Position numbers and translations under genes: made by a program | Shown: piece by piece, positions 12,201-21,486 of the stretch | How the letters are laid out: each line of letters begins with the position of its first letter | Numbering within the stretch: position 1 is the stretch's first letter | Notes under the pieces: generated by a model | The model's input: the letters and a program-made list of their open reading frames with translations, nothing else | Told to the model about the DNA's origin: nothing | Database searches by the model: none | Assembly (NCBI RefSeq): GCF_004379255.2 | Contig: NC_056033.1 | Span: 5,064,172 to 5,128,171, forward strand | DNA from: Salvia splendens | Taxonomy: Eukaryota; Streptophyta; Magnoliopsida; Lamiales; Lamiaceae | Direction of reading: 5' to 3' | DNA: 64,000 nt

Positions 12201-13883
12201 CCCCCACGAAGCACTCGAGGGGTTCCACCAAAAAGATACAGTCCAGAAAAGATCGGGAGCAAAAGCAGATACTCGATGGCAAATCTAGCTAAAGCCAATC
12301 TTGCAGAGATGGCTAAAGCATTCACAACCGCCTTGTATGAAGAAGAAGAGATCCCTCAAACAGCTGAAGAAGCCATGCAAATACCCCATTGGAGAAAGGC
12401 GATGATGGTAGAAATGAAGGCACTAGTCAAGAGCAAAACATGGGAGGTGTGTGCCAGACCAGAAGGTGTGCGAGCTGTGGGGTGCAGATGGGTTTTCACT
12501 ATTAAGAGAAGACCAGATGGGACGATTGAACGATACAAGGCCAGATTAGTAGCAAAAGGGTATACCCAAACTTATGGAGTCGATTACGCCGAGACATTCT
12601 CTCCTGTCGCCAAGATGAACACAATCAGGGTCCTCTTCTCCATTGCGGCAAATAAAGACTGGCCTCTACATCAGTTCGATGTCACTAATGCTTTCCTACA
12701 TGGTGAACTCCCAAAGCCGATCTATATGGAGGCTCCACCAGGTTTCGCTAAGGAATTTGAATGTGGGAACATATGCAAGCTCAAGAAAACGTTATATGGG
12801 TTGAAGCAGTCTCCTCGTGCCTGGTTTGGGAGGTTTACCGAGGTAATGAAGAAGTACGGGTACAAACAGAGTAACTCAGATCACACTCTGTTTCTGAAGA
12901 AGAGGGACGGGAAGATCACATGTCTTATTATCTATGTGGATGACATGATCCTCACAGGTGATGATGAAGAAGAAATCAAACAGTTAAGACATAATCTTTT
13001 CTCGGAATTCGAGATGAAGGACCTCGGATTACTAAAGTATTTTCTGGGGATAGAAGTACTAAGGTCGCGACGAGGAATCTTCATAAATCAGAGGAAGTAC
13101 GTTCTCGACTTATTGGCAGAGACTGGGATGTTGGACTGCAAACCTGCAGACACCCCTATGGTCCAAAACCATGGTTTACAGATAGTAGAAGGGGCAGAAC
13201 CCACTCATCGTACGAGGTACCAACGCTTAGTCGGAAAGCTGATCTACCTATCCCACACTAGACCCGACATAGCATATGCAGTTGGAGTAGTGAGTCAATT
13301 CATGCATAAACCTCAAGCGGCTCATTGGGAGGCGGCAATACGAATCGTCCGATACTTGAAGGGAACACCAGGACATGGAGTAATGTTCGAAAAACACGGA
13401 CATATGGACATATGTGGGTACACAGATGCAGATTGGGCAGGAAACCCAAATGATCGAAAGTCAACCGCAGGATACTTTACATTTGTTGGAGGAAATCTGG
13501 TTACTTGGCGAAGCAAGAAACAAAAGGTTGTAGCGTTGTCAAGTGCGGAGGCCGAGTTTCGGGGAATCAGGAGTGGGCTGACAGAGATTCTGTGGCTGAG
13601 ACGGTTAATGACCGAATTGGAGTTGATGCCCTTAGAACCCTGCAAGCTGTTCTGTGATAATAAGGCAGCCATCAGTATATCCGAGAACCCAGTACAACAT
13701 GATCGGACAAAACATGTTGAGGTGGACCGACACTTCATCAAAGACAACATAGAGGCAAAGATAGTGGAACTACCATTCGTCAGATCCGAAGATCAACTGG
13801 CAGACATTCTAACCAAGGCAGTGGACTCAAGAAGCTTTCGTGAAGCATTGGGCAAGTTAAGCATGGACGATCCCCTTGCTTAA
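9231..13883 (+). CDS. Copia gag-pol polyprotein, uninterrupted
   Basis: The 1550-residue frame has the Copia order. A gag domain opens with LNGTNYSIWARLM near residue 29. A CCHC zinc knuckle (C282, C285, H290, C295) follows. The protease core FDCGATDTM lies near residue 472. Then come the integrase zinc region (LWHRRMGHPS...CESCALAK) and core (HADVWGP, RSDNGREF, PEQNGVAERKNR), reverse transcriptase with YVDD at about 1235-1238, and RNase H (YTDADWAG, SSAEAEF, VDRHF). Pol after gag-protease-integrase-RT-RNaseH is diagnostic of Ty1/Copia. No stop or frameshift is present, so it could still be active. The protease shows Asp-Cys-Gly where most retroelement proteases have Asp-Ser/Thr-Gly. Many small ORFs overlapping it in other frames are shadows. 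Confidence 0.96.
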   Translation: MANDETPKPNLSDDTKLRVSKNVTVAVKLNGTNYSIWARLMKIQIGSRRVLRHINGNPPPPKPGAADYTEWEETDLIVFSWILDNIETDIVIDFAHHQTAEALWKSLATTFESTSDPFLLFDLEEKTENVKQGEQSLETYWRHLHGTWIDVDRCQDQPVTCCDKGVSQFRKYIETRRLFKFLTGLNPRYDQMKREVLKERPWPSAEVAYGWIKRETARLKIMPAISPELAGATNDSSSSGGIGLGFAARSQQRGPLPPPHRTGTPNPSNRRSFKPDKSKLWCSHCGKHKHTKETCFLLVGFPEWWDENQRAKAKLAIGVPENGGWLFPVTGAGNQEATNTHGRPETRGGVIGEEAAAIADFRRGGGTFGDGGLERGNGLGHKSPNPISHLAIKSPTNRKSHLAPPNCFILHNKPHDKECMQFSPPDTKNSRNDPSTSKNSFIDPNYFAPLENTHIACMATKIQGNARSEWIFDCGATDTMTYDKTDFTTFNDATKSQIQTADGELTSVNGSGTIEIFPSLRLKNCLYVPKLSHKLMSISHVMKELNCTLLMHPNFCVLQDIRTRRIIGRGTERQGLYYVDEIAHQGGAAMLAHGSADREAWLWHRRMGHPSAGYFKLLFPKFSHLKDISCESCALAKNHRQSFKSSNTRVKDIFSIVHADVWGPAPITGDHGFKFFLLFVDDCTRMTWVHFLRHKSEVFEKFTIFFKMIQTQFQKTISILRSDNGREFLNKDMEDFFKKNGLIHQTTCPYTPEQNGVAERKNRILLEITRALFFDSNVPKFLWPEAVATSVYLVNRLPTKILEMTTPLQVLSEITKVPEPLTLPLKIFGCSVYVHIPKHERTKFSACAVKCVFLGYGINQKGYRCYDPSSRKIITTMNCNFLECEYFYQTQLSGQGESKNALRDMSGPPSWLVPQSSNSEVELTEEASASAEQVTSNVDPPQPAMSQTNPPPVISEVNSETTSENTVVASNLAETNEITAIDGDTGRYILPPRSTRGVPPKRYSPEKIGSKSRYSMANLAKANLAEMAKAFTTALYEEEEIPQTAEEAMQIPHWRKAMMVEMKALVKSKTWEVCARPEGVRAVGCRWVFTIKRRPDGTIERYKARLVAKGYTQTYGVDYAETFSPVAKMNTIRVLFSIAANKDWPLHQFDVTNAFLHGELPKPIYMEAPPGFAKEFECGNICKLKKTLYGLKQSPRAWFGRFTEVMKKYGYKQSNSDHTLFLKKRDGKITCLIIYVDDMILTGDDEEEIKQLRHNLFSEFEMKDLGLLKYFLGIEVLRSRRGIFINQRKYVLDLLAETGMLDCKPADTPMVQNHGLQIVEGAEPTHRTRYQRLVGKLIYLSHTRPDIAYAVGVVSQFMHKPQAAHWEAAIRIVRYLKGTPGHGVMFEKHGHMDICGYTDADWAGNPNDRKSTAGYFTFVGGNLVTWRSKKQKVVALSSAEAEFRGIRSGLTEILWLRRLMTELELMPLEPCKLFCDNKAAISISENPVQHDRTKHVEVDRHFIKDNIEAKIVELPFVRSEDQLADILTKAVDSRSFREALGKLSMDDPLA

Positions 13884-13884
13884 C

Positions 13885-13895
13885 TTGAGGGGGAG
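13885..13895 (+). other. Polypurine tract
   Basis: ttgagggggag sits directly before the 3' LTR, two bases after the gag-pol stop codon. This is the expected second-strand primer site. Confidence 0.85.
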
Positions 13896-14112
13896 TGTTG
13901 GAAAGAGATCAAATTACATGGAAAGAGATCAAATTACAAGGGAACAAATCAAGAAGATATATGATTGATATTGTGATTAATACTTTCCGTGTAATAGACA
14001 ATTAGCAATTAGGGTAAATCTTTACCTTAATCATGTATGATCTATCTCCTATATTAAGGAGTGTAAATCCTAGAACTATACAATCAGAATGAAATACAAA
14101 AGCCTTTCAATA
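13896..14112 (+). repeat. 3' LTR
   Basis: Same length and sequence as the 5' LTR except for two substitutions. It starts TGTTGGAAAG and ends CAATA. Confidence 0.9.
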
Positions 14113-15214
14113 TGAAGTATTGTCCAAGTCATGTTACTAATTTGATAATATTTATTGATTGCATAATAAGAATAAATTAATAAATGATTCTGTAATTTAT
14201 AGGAATAAATTCGAATTTTGATATAGAAAATCATAATTTTGATCATGCAGTTAATTAATTACAAAACTCCTAGAACATGATTGATGATAGAGGAAATGCG
14301 GCGGTGAATATTAAATAATTTAATACAGAAATCTTTATCTGTCATCGAGCATATACATGTTTTTTCCATAATACTTGGGACAATCATTTTATAATAAGAT
14401 AAAACTATGAAAATGACATTCTAGACTTTGGACAATTTGACCCTAAAACAACATTGCGAGGAATCTTCCAAATTCCAGATACATCAGCACTCACTGCAGT
14501 TGCAGTATCGTCAATGTGGATAATTACTTAGAAACATCCAATCATTGTTGAAAAAACAATGAATTTTGGTAAACCCTCTTGCAAATTTAAAAATGGCACT
14601 AAAAACTATAAATTTTAATATTTTACTTATTTTTATCATGATAATATTTTGATCTTCTATTTGTAATACGCTAGTGAATTGGTGCTACATGTTTTCAATT
14701 AATAAACTATTCTGATTTCCTATTCGTCATATGTGTCGAATTGGTTCACATGTTTTAATTAATGACATGGTTGAGTGAGTTATTTACTGAGATAGATAAA
14801 TATAATGAAGTTATCAAATATGTGTTTCTATCATATTTTGTCTTATCCAACTTTCTTATCAAATGACAATTAAGTGTGATGGAAAAAATGATAAATTTAT
14901 AGAACATTTCGTATGCCACATTAGATATAATTTTACCTAAATTAGGCCTCTTGCTTGCAAAATTGAAAAAATTATTAAAATTCATGCTTTTCATAACTAA
15001 GTTTTAAAGTTATACGCATAAATAAAAATTAAACCAAGTTCCCAACCATGTTCTCGATCATCATAATAAAAAAAACAAAAACAAAACAAACGCACCATTG
15101 TCCAACTTATATACATCCGATTTAATTCATAATGAATTAATTATAGATAATCCCAATATTTTCAGGATATCATCATGAGCACATATCCAAATATATCTAT
15201 CTAGCTATCTTGAT
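14113..15214. other. AT-rich intergenic DNA downstream of the BAP2-like gene
   Basis: No gene or repeat recognised. The last 100 bases may be the 3' UTR of the minus-strand gene that ends at 15215. Confidence 0.4.
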
Positions 15215-15715
15215 TTACACATGATTACTTTTTCCAACCGGAATGCCCGTCACAACCCCGGCTTTCCCATCCGCCGCGACGGGAACCCCGGGCCACGGCT
15301 CTGCAGAGCCAGTGGGGCCGGGGCGGCGGGTGACCCTGACCGACAAATTGAGTATCCCATTCTTGCCGCCACGGGCATCCCTGAGCCTATAACTCAAGAA
15401 GTTCAAGTAGTTACGGGGCAAAAAGGCGGCGGCGAAGTCGGAGACGGGTATGTTGGCCGCCCCGACGAGGCTGCTGCCCGAATGCGCCTCCACCGTGAGG
15501 AAACGGGCAGTGGCGGGCAGCTCCATCTGCAGCTTCTCGTTCCATGCAGGGTAGCTCCCGCCGTCGCGATCCATACCCGTTTTCCGGGTGCTGAACGGGT
15601 CGGATCTTACGACGACGTACGAGTTGTTTTTCACGGGCTGGTTTCGGCTCAGCCGCAAACCCTCCGCCGAAATGACGGTCACCTCGATCTCGTATGGCGA
15701 AGCCTTTTTTGCCAT
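15215..15715 (-). CDS. BAP2: BAP2-like C2-domain protein (BON1-associated type)
   Basis: This is an intronless frame of 166 residues. Residues about 8-115 form one C2 domain: IEVTVISAEGLRL (first strand), SYVVVRSDPFSTRKT (loop with Asp), YPAWNEKLQMELP (the W-N-E strand typical of C2), then NYLNFLSYRLRDARGGKNGILNLSV. The tail is Pro/Gly-rich (GVPVAADGKAGVVTGIPVG). Small proteins of this form in Arabidopsis (BAP1/BAP2) bind phospholipid, partner the copine BON1 and restrain programmed cell death; that function is inferred from the family. The start is the first ATG of the frame and gives MAKKASPYEIEV. A truncated paralogue lies at 3975-4403. BAP1-like or another short C2 protein is the main alternative. 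Confidence 0.8.
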   Translation of the reverse strand: MAKKASPYEIEVTVISAEGLRLSRNQPVKNNSYVVVRSDPFSTRKTGMDRDGGSYPAWNEKLQMELPATARFLTVEAHSGSSLVGAANIPVSDFAAAFLPRNYLNFLSYRLRDARGGKNGILNLSVRVTRRPGPTGSAEPWPGVPVAADGKAGVVTGIPVGKSNHV

Positions 15716-15779
15716 CTTTTATTTCACACTGTGTGTGTGTTTGTTTGTTTGTGTAAAAGCTAAGTGAAGTTTATATGAA

Positions 15780-17706
15780 TTTGGAGAGAGGGAGAGAAGG
15801 GAAGAGGAGGGAAGGTTGAGGGAAGGGTGGAAGAAAGGGGAAGGGTATTTCGGCGAATTAGATATGGTAAGAAATTGTTACCTATTTTTCTAATTTGGCA
15901 TGTGCCTTATTTAATATTTGCCCTCTTTAAGTTTAATTAGATGACCATTCAAATATTTTTTAAATTTCTAAAATCACAATTGTCATTTATATTTGGTTGT
16001 AATGTTCAAAAGTATATTCTTGTTGCTTGAACGTACAGATGAGCAAAAAATAACCCAAAAACCGAATATCTGATTCAAATGAAATCGAAATTTAAATCTA
16101 GTTTGGTTGTTTTGGATTTCGGTTCATTAGATTTGATTTTGTGGCAAATTTTAATTTTTGATTCGGTTTCTTTGGATGCATGTAAACTAAAAATTTGAAC
16201 TTATTTTTAATATACCTAAAACAAACTCAATTTGTGTTGGTTAATATTTGTAAATGTTATAAAATTTAGATTTTACGAAGATTGTAACCGTTTGATTTCG
16301 TTAATCGGTCGATATGATATACGGAGCATATTATTATGTTAATTATAGAAAATTATTAGTTTTGGGAAATATTCGTGCAATTTTAGTTTTTCGAGTTCAG
16401 ATTTTCTTGTTTAGATTATGATTTTTCAGGTTTTTTAGATATATAAATTTGTGCAAGTTTGATTTTTTGTATTAGATTGATTTTGCGTTGTTCGGATTTC
16501 AATTTTTCGAGTTTGATTTTTTTGGATATTTTTGTTCGATTCGACTTGAATTTTCTCAAAATTTTAACTTTTTAATTCGATCTCGAAAATAAATGAACTG
16601 AAAACCGAATACTCGCACCTGCTTGAGACAACATGAGACTACAAATAACTACTTCCTTGTTGTTTCTACAAGTATGGTCTATTACTTAATCAGTTACGTA
16701 CAATATATATTTTGAATTATTAATACTCGAATTTTTTTTTTCATTAAAACTCGTGTGACAGCTAATTATACTCGTTTTTTTTTGGAGGGAGAAGGAGTAG
16801 TATATTGACCTAAGAGAAGTCAATTTTGTAGAAGTCACTGCACATTAAACGTGAACTTGCTTCGAATACATTATGCAGATGTTGGTCTAACTATTTATTC
16901 AAAATTTCCAATTTTCAAATCACGCTGCCGTAAAAACTCTTTCGTCTTATTCATCGTTTATTTATTTAGTGTCTATTTCTTCTTCATTTTACTGTTATCA
17001 TGGTAATCCGCATTTTAAATGTGGGCTATAAGACTTTATTTTCTCATAAAATAAATAATTATTTTTAGTTTTTCGACCATATAGATTAGACTTTTTCTGT
17101 CAAACTACAATCACCCTAGGCCAGCCCGTCTCTCCCTATTTATTATTACTACTCCCTATTAATTAATTAGATATTGGATTTACTATAATTTACATTAATT
17201 TATTTTTAATATATAAAAATATTTATTTTAATCATAAAAGAGTTAGAAGGTTAATGCTTTTCTAAGACACCCTTAGATAATAGCAGATATGGATATATAC
17301 ATTGAGAGATCGGAAGATCAACCGACCTCAATGACGACGGCAAATACTGCCATAAATCTCAATTATTCAATTCGTTGATTTGTAGTCTTAAAGGGAAAAA
17401 GTATACTCCCTGTCCACTCAATGGCACATTTGACCGAACGTGGATTCTGCTTTTAAATATATTAGTTTTATAATAAAATGTGAATGAGATAAAATTAGTG
17501 GAATGTGAGGTCGTAACTAAAAGTAGTAAAAAAATAAATGAATTGAAAAGTTTATTGGTAGATGAACAAAAATTGCAAAATAAAAAGTTTATTGGTGGAC
17601 GGAGCCACAGAGTGAGTAATTAAGAAAATTTTAGGAAAATTTTGAAAAGAAATATTTAGGGAATAAATAATGTATTTTATGTTTACAGCTGTGAAAGTAT
17701 GTGTAA
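15780..17706. other. AT-rich intergenic DNA upstream of the BAP2-like gene
   Basis: 15780-15850 is GA-rich (gagagggagagaaggg) and may be part of the BAP2-like promoter or 5' UTR. 16036-16621 looks like an hAT-type remnant. A partial Stowaway-like end (actccctgtccactcaatgg) is at about 17404. No gene seen. Confidence 0.4.
16036..16621. mobile_element. Possible hAT-like non-autonomous element
   Basis: The left end cagatgagcaaaaaa and the reverse complement of the right end, caggtgcgagtattcggtt, resemble each other, and both are followed by ccgaatat/cggttttc-type words. The interior is AT-rich and full of ttcgg and gatttt repeats. No convincing 8-bp target duplication is visible (tgaacgta against cttgagac). 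Confidence 0.35.
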
Positions 17707-18005
17707 GAGCATCCGCAACGGTGGCGCTGCTCGCCACCGCCGTCCGCGCCGCTGGCACGGCGCTGCTCGATGCATCGAGCAGCGCCGTGCCAGCGAGCAG
17801 CTGACGTGGCGCGCCCTCATTCGTCAACGGCATAGCCGTTGGGTTTAAATAATTTTTTTTTATTTTTAAAAAAATCAGTTTTTAATTAAAAAAACCGATA
17901 AAAAAAAAATTCACTTCCCAAAAAAATTTATATCCGTTTATAACCGTTTTTTCCCACTTTTTAATTTTTTTAATTTTTTTTACCCCAAAAATACACACTT
18001 TCATC

Positions 18006-18013
18006 TATAAATA
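18006..18013 (+). promoter_or_regulatory. TATA box of element C ORF1
   Basis: tataaata lies 138 bases before the ATG at 18144, followed by a C/T-rich leader. Position and spacing suit the ORF1 promoter. Confidence 0.6.
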
Positions 18014-18143
18014 CCCCCAATTTCACTCCAAAAAATTCACATCAAACTACACAATTCTCATCATCATTCTCTCATCTCCATTCTCATCTTCAATCCCTCA
18101 TATCCATTTTCATCTTCATTCTCTCATACCCTACAACATCACT

Positions 18144-19153
18144 ATGTCCGGTCAAGGCGATAACCCTACGGGCTCCCACGGTTGGAACCTCGAATGGTTC
18201 GGTTCACAACCGTTTCCTAGTCCGGAAACGGAATATTCGGCCCCTCCTCAAACCCAAGATTCGACCGTTCCGGGTGGCTACCGTCCATACCCAATCGACG
18301 ACCAAGGTGCCTCCGAAGGACGATACGGGTGGACACCGGAGCCTAGGCCGACCGCCCCCTCCCAACCTCCGCAAGCTCCTACTCACGGCAGCGGTGTCCG
18401 CACACCGTACACGCCGGCGGAGATGGATAAATTGTTCAAGGCGTACTTCGAAATCTCCGAAGATGCGGCTGTTGGTACGAACCAATCGGGCGATCACTTT
18501 TGGTGGCGCGTATCTCGCCGGTACAATGCAAACCGACCGCCGGGAACGATCAAGCGCAACGAGAGTATGGTGCGCAACTGCATCGACCGAGCCAACGACG
18601 AAATTGGCAAGTTCAATGGCTATTTCCTCCAGGAGTCGGGAATGTCGGGAGCGGCCGGAGCGAGGTCGACATCATCACTGCAGCGCTGAGCACATACCAA
18701 TCCATGAACGGTAAGTCGTTCAAGTACCTCAACGTTTGGCAGGAAACGCGGTTCCACCCGAGGTATCTGGGAGGCGTAACATCCTCCTCTAGCGGCTCCT
18801 CCAAACGGTCAAGGTCGGTATCCCTATCCGACTCCGCCTCCGAAGAAGTGGCTAGCTAACTCGCCGGAGCTAACTTGGGTAGCCCCGACGCCGGACCAAG
18901 CGGTTCCCAACGCCGACCGCAAGGAAGGAAGAAGGCGGCGGCCGAGCGCCGGCGCTCCGCGACTCCATCGGCCCCCGCCCCCGAACCCGCACCCTATGTT
19001 CCACCTCCACCCCCGAACAACTCGTTGTGGGCCCTTTTGGCCCAACTCAATATGGCCGATAGGTCAACTATGACCCTCACGCAACTTCAAACGCACGAGG
19101 GCATGATAGTGGGTCTCCAAAAACAATTGGGGTTGTTGCCGCCGGATGAGTAG
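18144..19153 (+). pseudogene. PIF/Harbinger ORF1 (Myb/SANT-like), frameshifted
   Basis: The first frame (18144-18689) starts MSGQGDNPTGSHGWN, is rich in Pro/Gln/Ser, and contains the SANT-like segment YTPAEMDKLFKAYFEISED...GDHFWWRVSRRYN at about residues 92-130. Homology then continues in the +2 frame (EVDIITAALSTYQSMNGKSF, FKYLNVWQETRFHP) from about 18645, which implies a frameshift. An in-frame TAA at 18857-18859 precedes a further matching stretch ending LQKQLGLLPPDE at 19153. ORF1 proteins of this superfamily bind the element ends and help the transposase enter the nucleus. This copy has one frameshift and one premature stop. Confidence 0.75.
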
Positions 19154-20063
19154 TCTTCCTCGGGTAATATTAGCCAATAATTATGTAATTTTTAATTTTT
19201 AGTATTTTAATTATGTAATTTTTATTTTTTAGGATTTTAATTATGTCTTTTTATTTTATTTGTATTTTGTAATATTTATTGTGATTTTTTAATGAATTTT
19301 AGTATTATGGAAATGTTTATGTTTAATTGAATATTAAATTAATTGTGCTCGTCCTTGCGGAAGAGCACAGTTGTGGATGTTGTGTTCTTGCCAGAGAGCA
19401 GGCATGAATAGTACCGCCCGGGCCCACAACTGTGCCGCTGGCAAGAGCACGGTTGTGGATGCTCTAAAATTATGAGTGCCTCTTGGCTCGCCTCAACCCT
19501 CGTCTTTATACATACAACAATGTATGATCACCGGATTAGTGATGAAACAAGAGAGAAATCGGAAACAAATGAAGTGGTTAAGTTAAGATTTAAGAAGACC
19601 CTACAAATTAAAGCTTAATTTCATTTTTTTTATAAAGTCTTCATACTTTATCTAAACTGGGTATAAACTATTATGAAAAAGTCCATATCAATAAGCTGAT
19701 TCACTTAATATATTTGAAGATAATATTATGTAAATTGTTAGGCTTAGCCATAAGAAATTACATTGCAAATTCAGTCTTAATCTTAACTAATCTTGGGCGT
19801 GTTTCTTATACGGAGTACTTTATAAAAATGATTAATTGTTGAAATTTGTGCTTATACTGATTATTTGACTCCGGGTATTGCACGTCAATAATTAATAAAT
19901 AATATTTATAACAAACAATTAAACGTCAACTATATACGCCCACATATGTATGGATTGAATTCGAATATAGTATTTCTAAACTTTTAAAAGCATATGTATG
20001 ATTAAGCTAATAATAAGAACAATTAGAAACACATTAAATAAAGGTTTATTGATCAGTATAATA

Positions 20064-20315
20064 CTCCCTCCGTCCCCGATTAATTGTCACTCTTTTTCAT
20101 TTTGGTCCGTCCCTCAATAATTGTCACACTTCATTTTTACCATAAATGGTAAGTAGGTCTCACATTCCACTAACTCACTTCACTCGCATTTTATTATAAA
20201 ACTAATATAAAAAGTGAGTCTCACATTCCACTAACTTTTTCAACCAACTTTTCTTTACATTTCTTAAAAATCCGTGCTCGGTCATAGAGTGACAATTAAA
20301 CGGGGACGGATGGAG
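20064..20315. mobile_element. Stowaway-like MITE
   Basis: Left ctccctccgtccccg and right cggggacggatggag are inverted termini, flanked by TA at 20062-20063 and 20316-20317. It is 252 bp long and clearly of the same family as 5982-6233. Confidence 0.9.
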
Positions 20316-20513
20316 TAATAATTACTAGTACAATATTACAGTTGTTTCCAAATATTTACTATGTCTTGTTTACTAATATGATTTGAGCTAAATTTCCTGG
20401 ATATGTATCCGTTATTATAATGAGATTGGAGAAGACAAAATAGTCAATTTTAAATGATTTAATCTATCAGTCAATATTAATATTGGTATATATTGGACAA
20501 AATCAATAGAATA

Positions 20514-20767
20514 CTCCCTCCATCCCATAAATTTTGTCACATTTTTCTATTTTCGCTTGTCCCACAAAATTCTTCACATTTCACTTTTTACCATTTTTGG
20601 TAATGGACCATACATTCCACTAACTTATTCTTACCTACATTTTATTATAAAACTAATACTTTAAAAGTAGGACCTACATCCTACCAACTTTTTCAATCCA
20701 CTTTCCATTATATTTCTTAAAACTCGTGCCCGATCAAACTATGACAAAATTTGATGGACAGTGGGAG
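20514..20767. mobile_element. Stowaway-like MITE
   Basis: Left ctccctccatcccataaatt and right gacagtgggag are imperfect inverted termini flanked by TA at 20512-20513 and 20768-20769. It is 254 bp long, a related subfamily about 200 bp downstream of the previous copy. Confidence 0.85.
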
Positions 20768-21486
20768 TATTAGAAGTGACATTACCTTTAGAGACATTTG
20801 CACCTTACAATAAAACGTCATAGAATTTCAATAAATAGAAGATCATATATATAGAAGTTATCGTTACTTTTAAAAATTACTAAAATTATCTTCATTTGAA
20901 TAATATCTATCTTCTTATAATTTGTATTTATTTATATTATGAAAAAGAGAAAAAGATTCGTAAGTCCGAAATTTACTGAAGAGCTAGCTAGAATCTTGGT
21001 AAGCCAGTCTTGTAGCTCCACATGACATGATCCATTAACTCTTCTCACTCCCGCGAAATTTTCACCGCCTTTTTATCTCTCTCCTCTTCTGTGACAGTCA
21101 CTCTCTCTCGCTTCCCAGAATCTCCGTACTTTCCATTATCCAACAAAACTCTATTGATTTCAAACTCTTAAAGTTGTAATCTTGTGCATATATCCTGTTT
21201 CCTTCCATGGACTCTCTCTTCTTCTCGCTCCCCTTTTTTTCTAGCCGTTGAGCCCTTTCTTTAATTACACAACATGTATATTATATATGCTAATCTTACC
21301 TTAATTATGCTTCATTTTTCTAACTATCCATTCCAAAATTTGTTCTGCATATTACTTATTTATACGTTCTTTACCGTTGGGCACTAAAAATTTCGAATCT
21401 TTTTATGAAAATTCGATCTGGCTGATTATTTAAATTGTGTGTTTTTGTTTTTCTGCTAATCAGTTTGATTAACTGTGTGCTTAGAA

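Larger units (their letters stand above)
8936..14112 (+). mobile_element. Complete Ty1/Copia LTR retrotransposon
   Basis: Two 217-bp LTRs flank a primer-binding site, a full gag-pol ORF and a polypurine tract. The LTRs differ at two positions that I can see (ggcaatt/gacaatt near 9034, agtcttt/agccttt near 9143). This is under 1% divergence, so the insertion is recent. The termini pair as TGTTGGAAAG...CTTTCAATA, so the element ends TG...TA rather than TG...CA. I found no exact 5-bp target duplication (tcgag on the left, tgaag on the right). Confidence 0.93.
17707..19464 (+). mobile_element. PIF/Harbinger element C carrying only ORF1
   Basis: The termini gagcatccgcaacggtg and (right end reversed) gagcatccacaaccgtg are inverted repeats flanked by TAA at 17704-17706 and 19465-19467. 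The TNA duplication and G-rich TIR are those of PIF/Harbinger. The element is 1758 bp and contains a Myb/SANT-type ORF1 but no transposase. Secondary copies of the terminal word (agagcacagttgtggatg near 19363) lie just inside the right end, a usual subterminal arrangement. Confidence 0.85.
19465..21486. other. Intergenic DNA with two Stowaway-like MITEs, then MYB3R promoter and 5' UTR
   Basis: Apart from the MITEs listed separately, 19465-21000 is AT-rich with no gene. From about 21040 the sequence becomes C/T-rich (ctctcactcccgc, tctctctcctcttct) and looks like the MYB3R core promoter and leader. Confidence 0.5.

Noticed and set aside
14113..14117. Target duplication for the Copia element (tcgag at 8931-8935, tgaag at 14113-14117)
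   Set aside because: Only three of five positions match, too weak to call; recorded in the finding instead.
15221..15763. Plus-strand ORF of 180 codons over the BAP2-like gene
   Set aside because: Antisense to the intact C2 gene, with no protein features.
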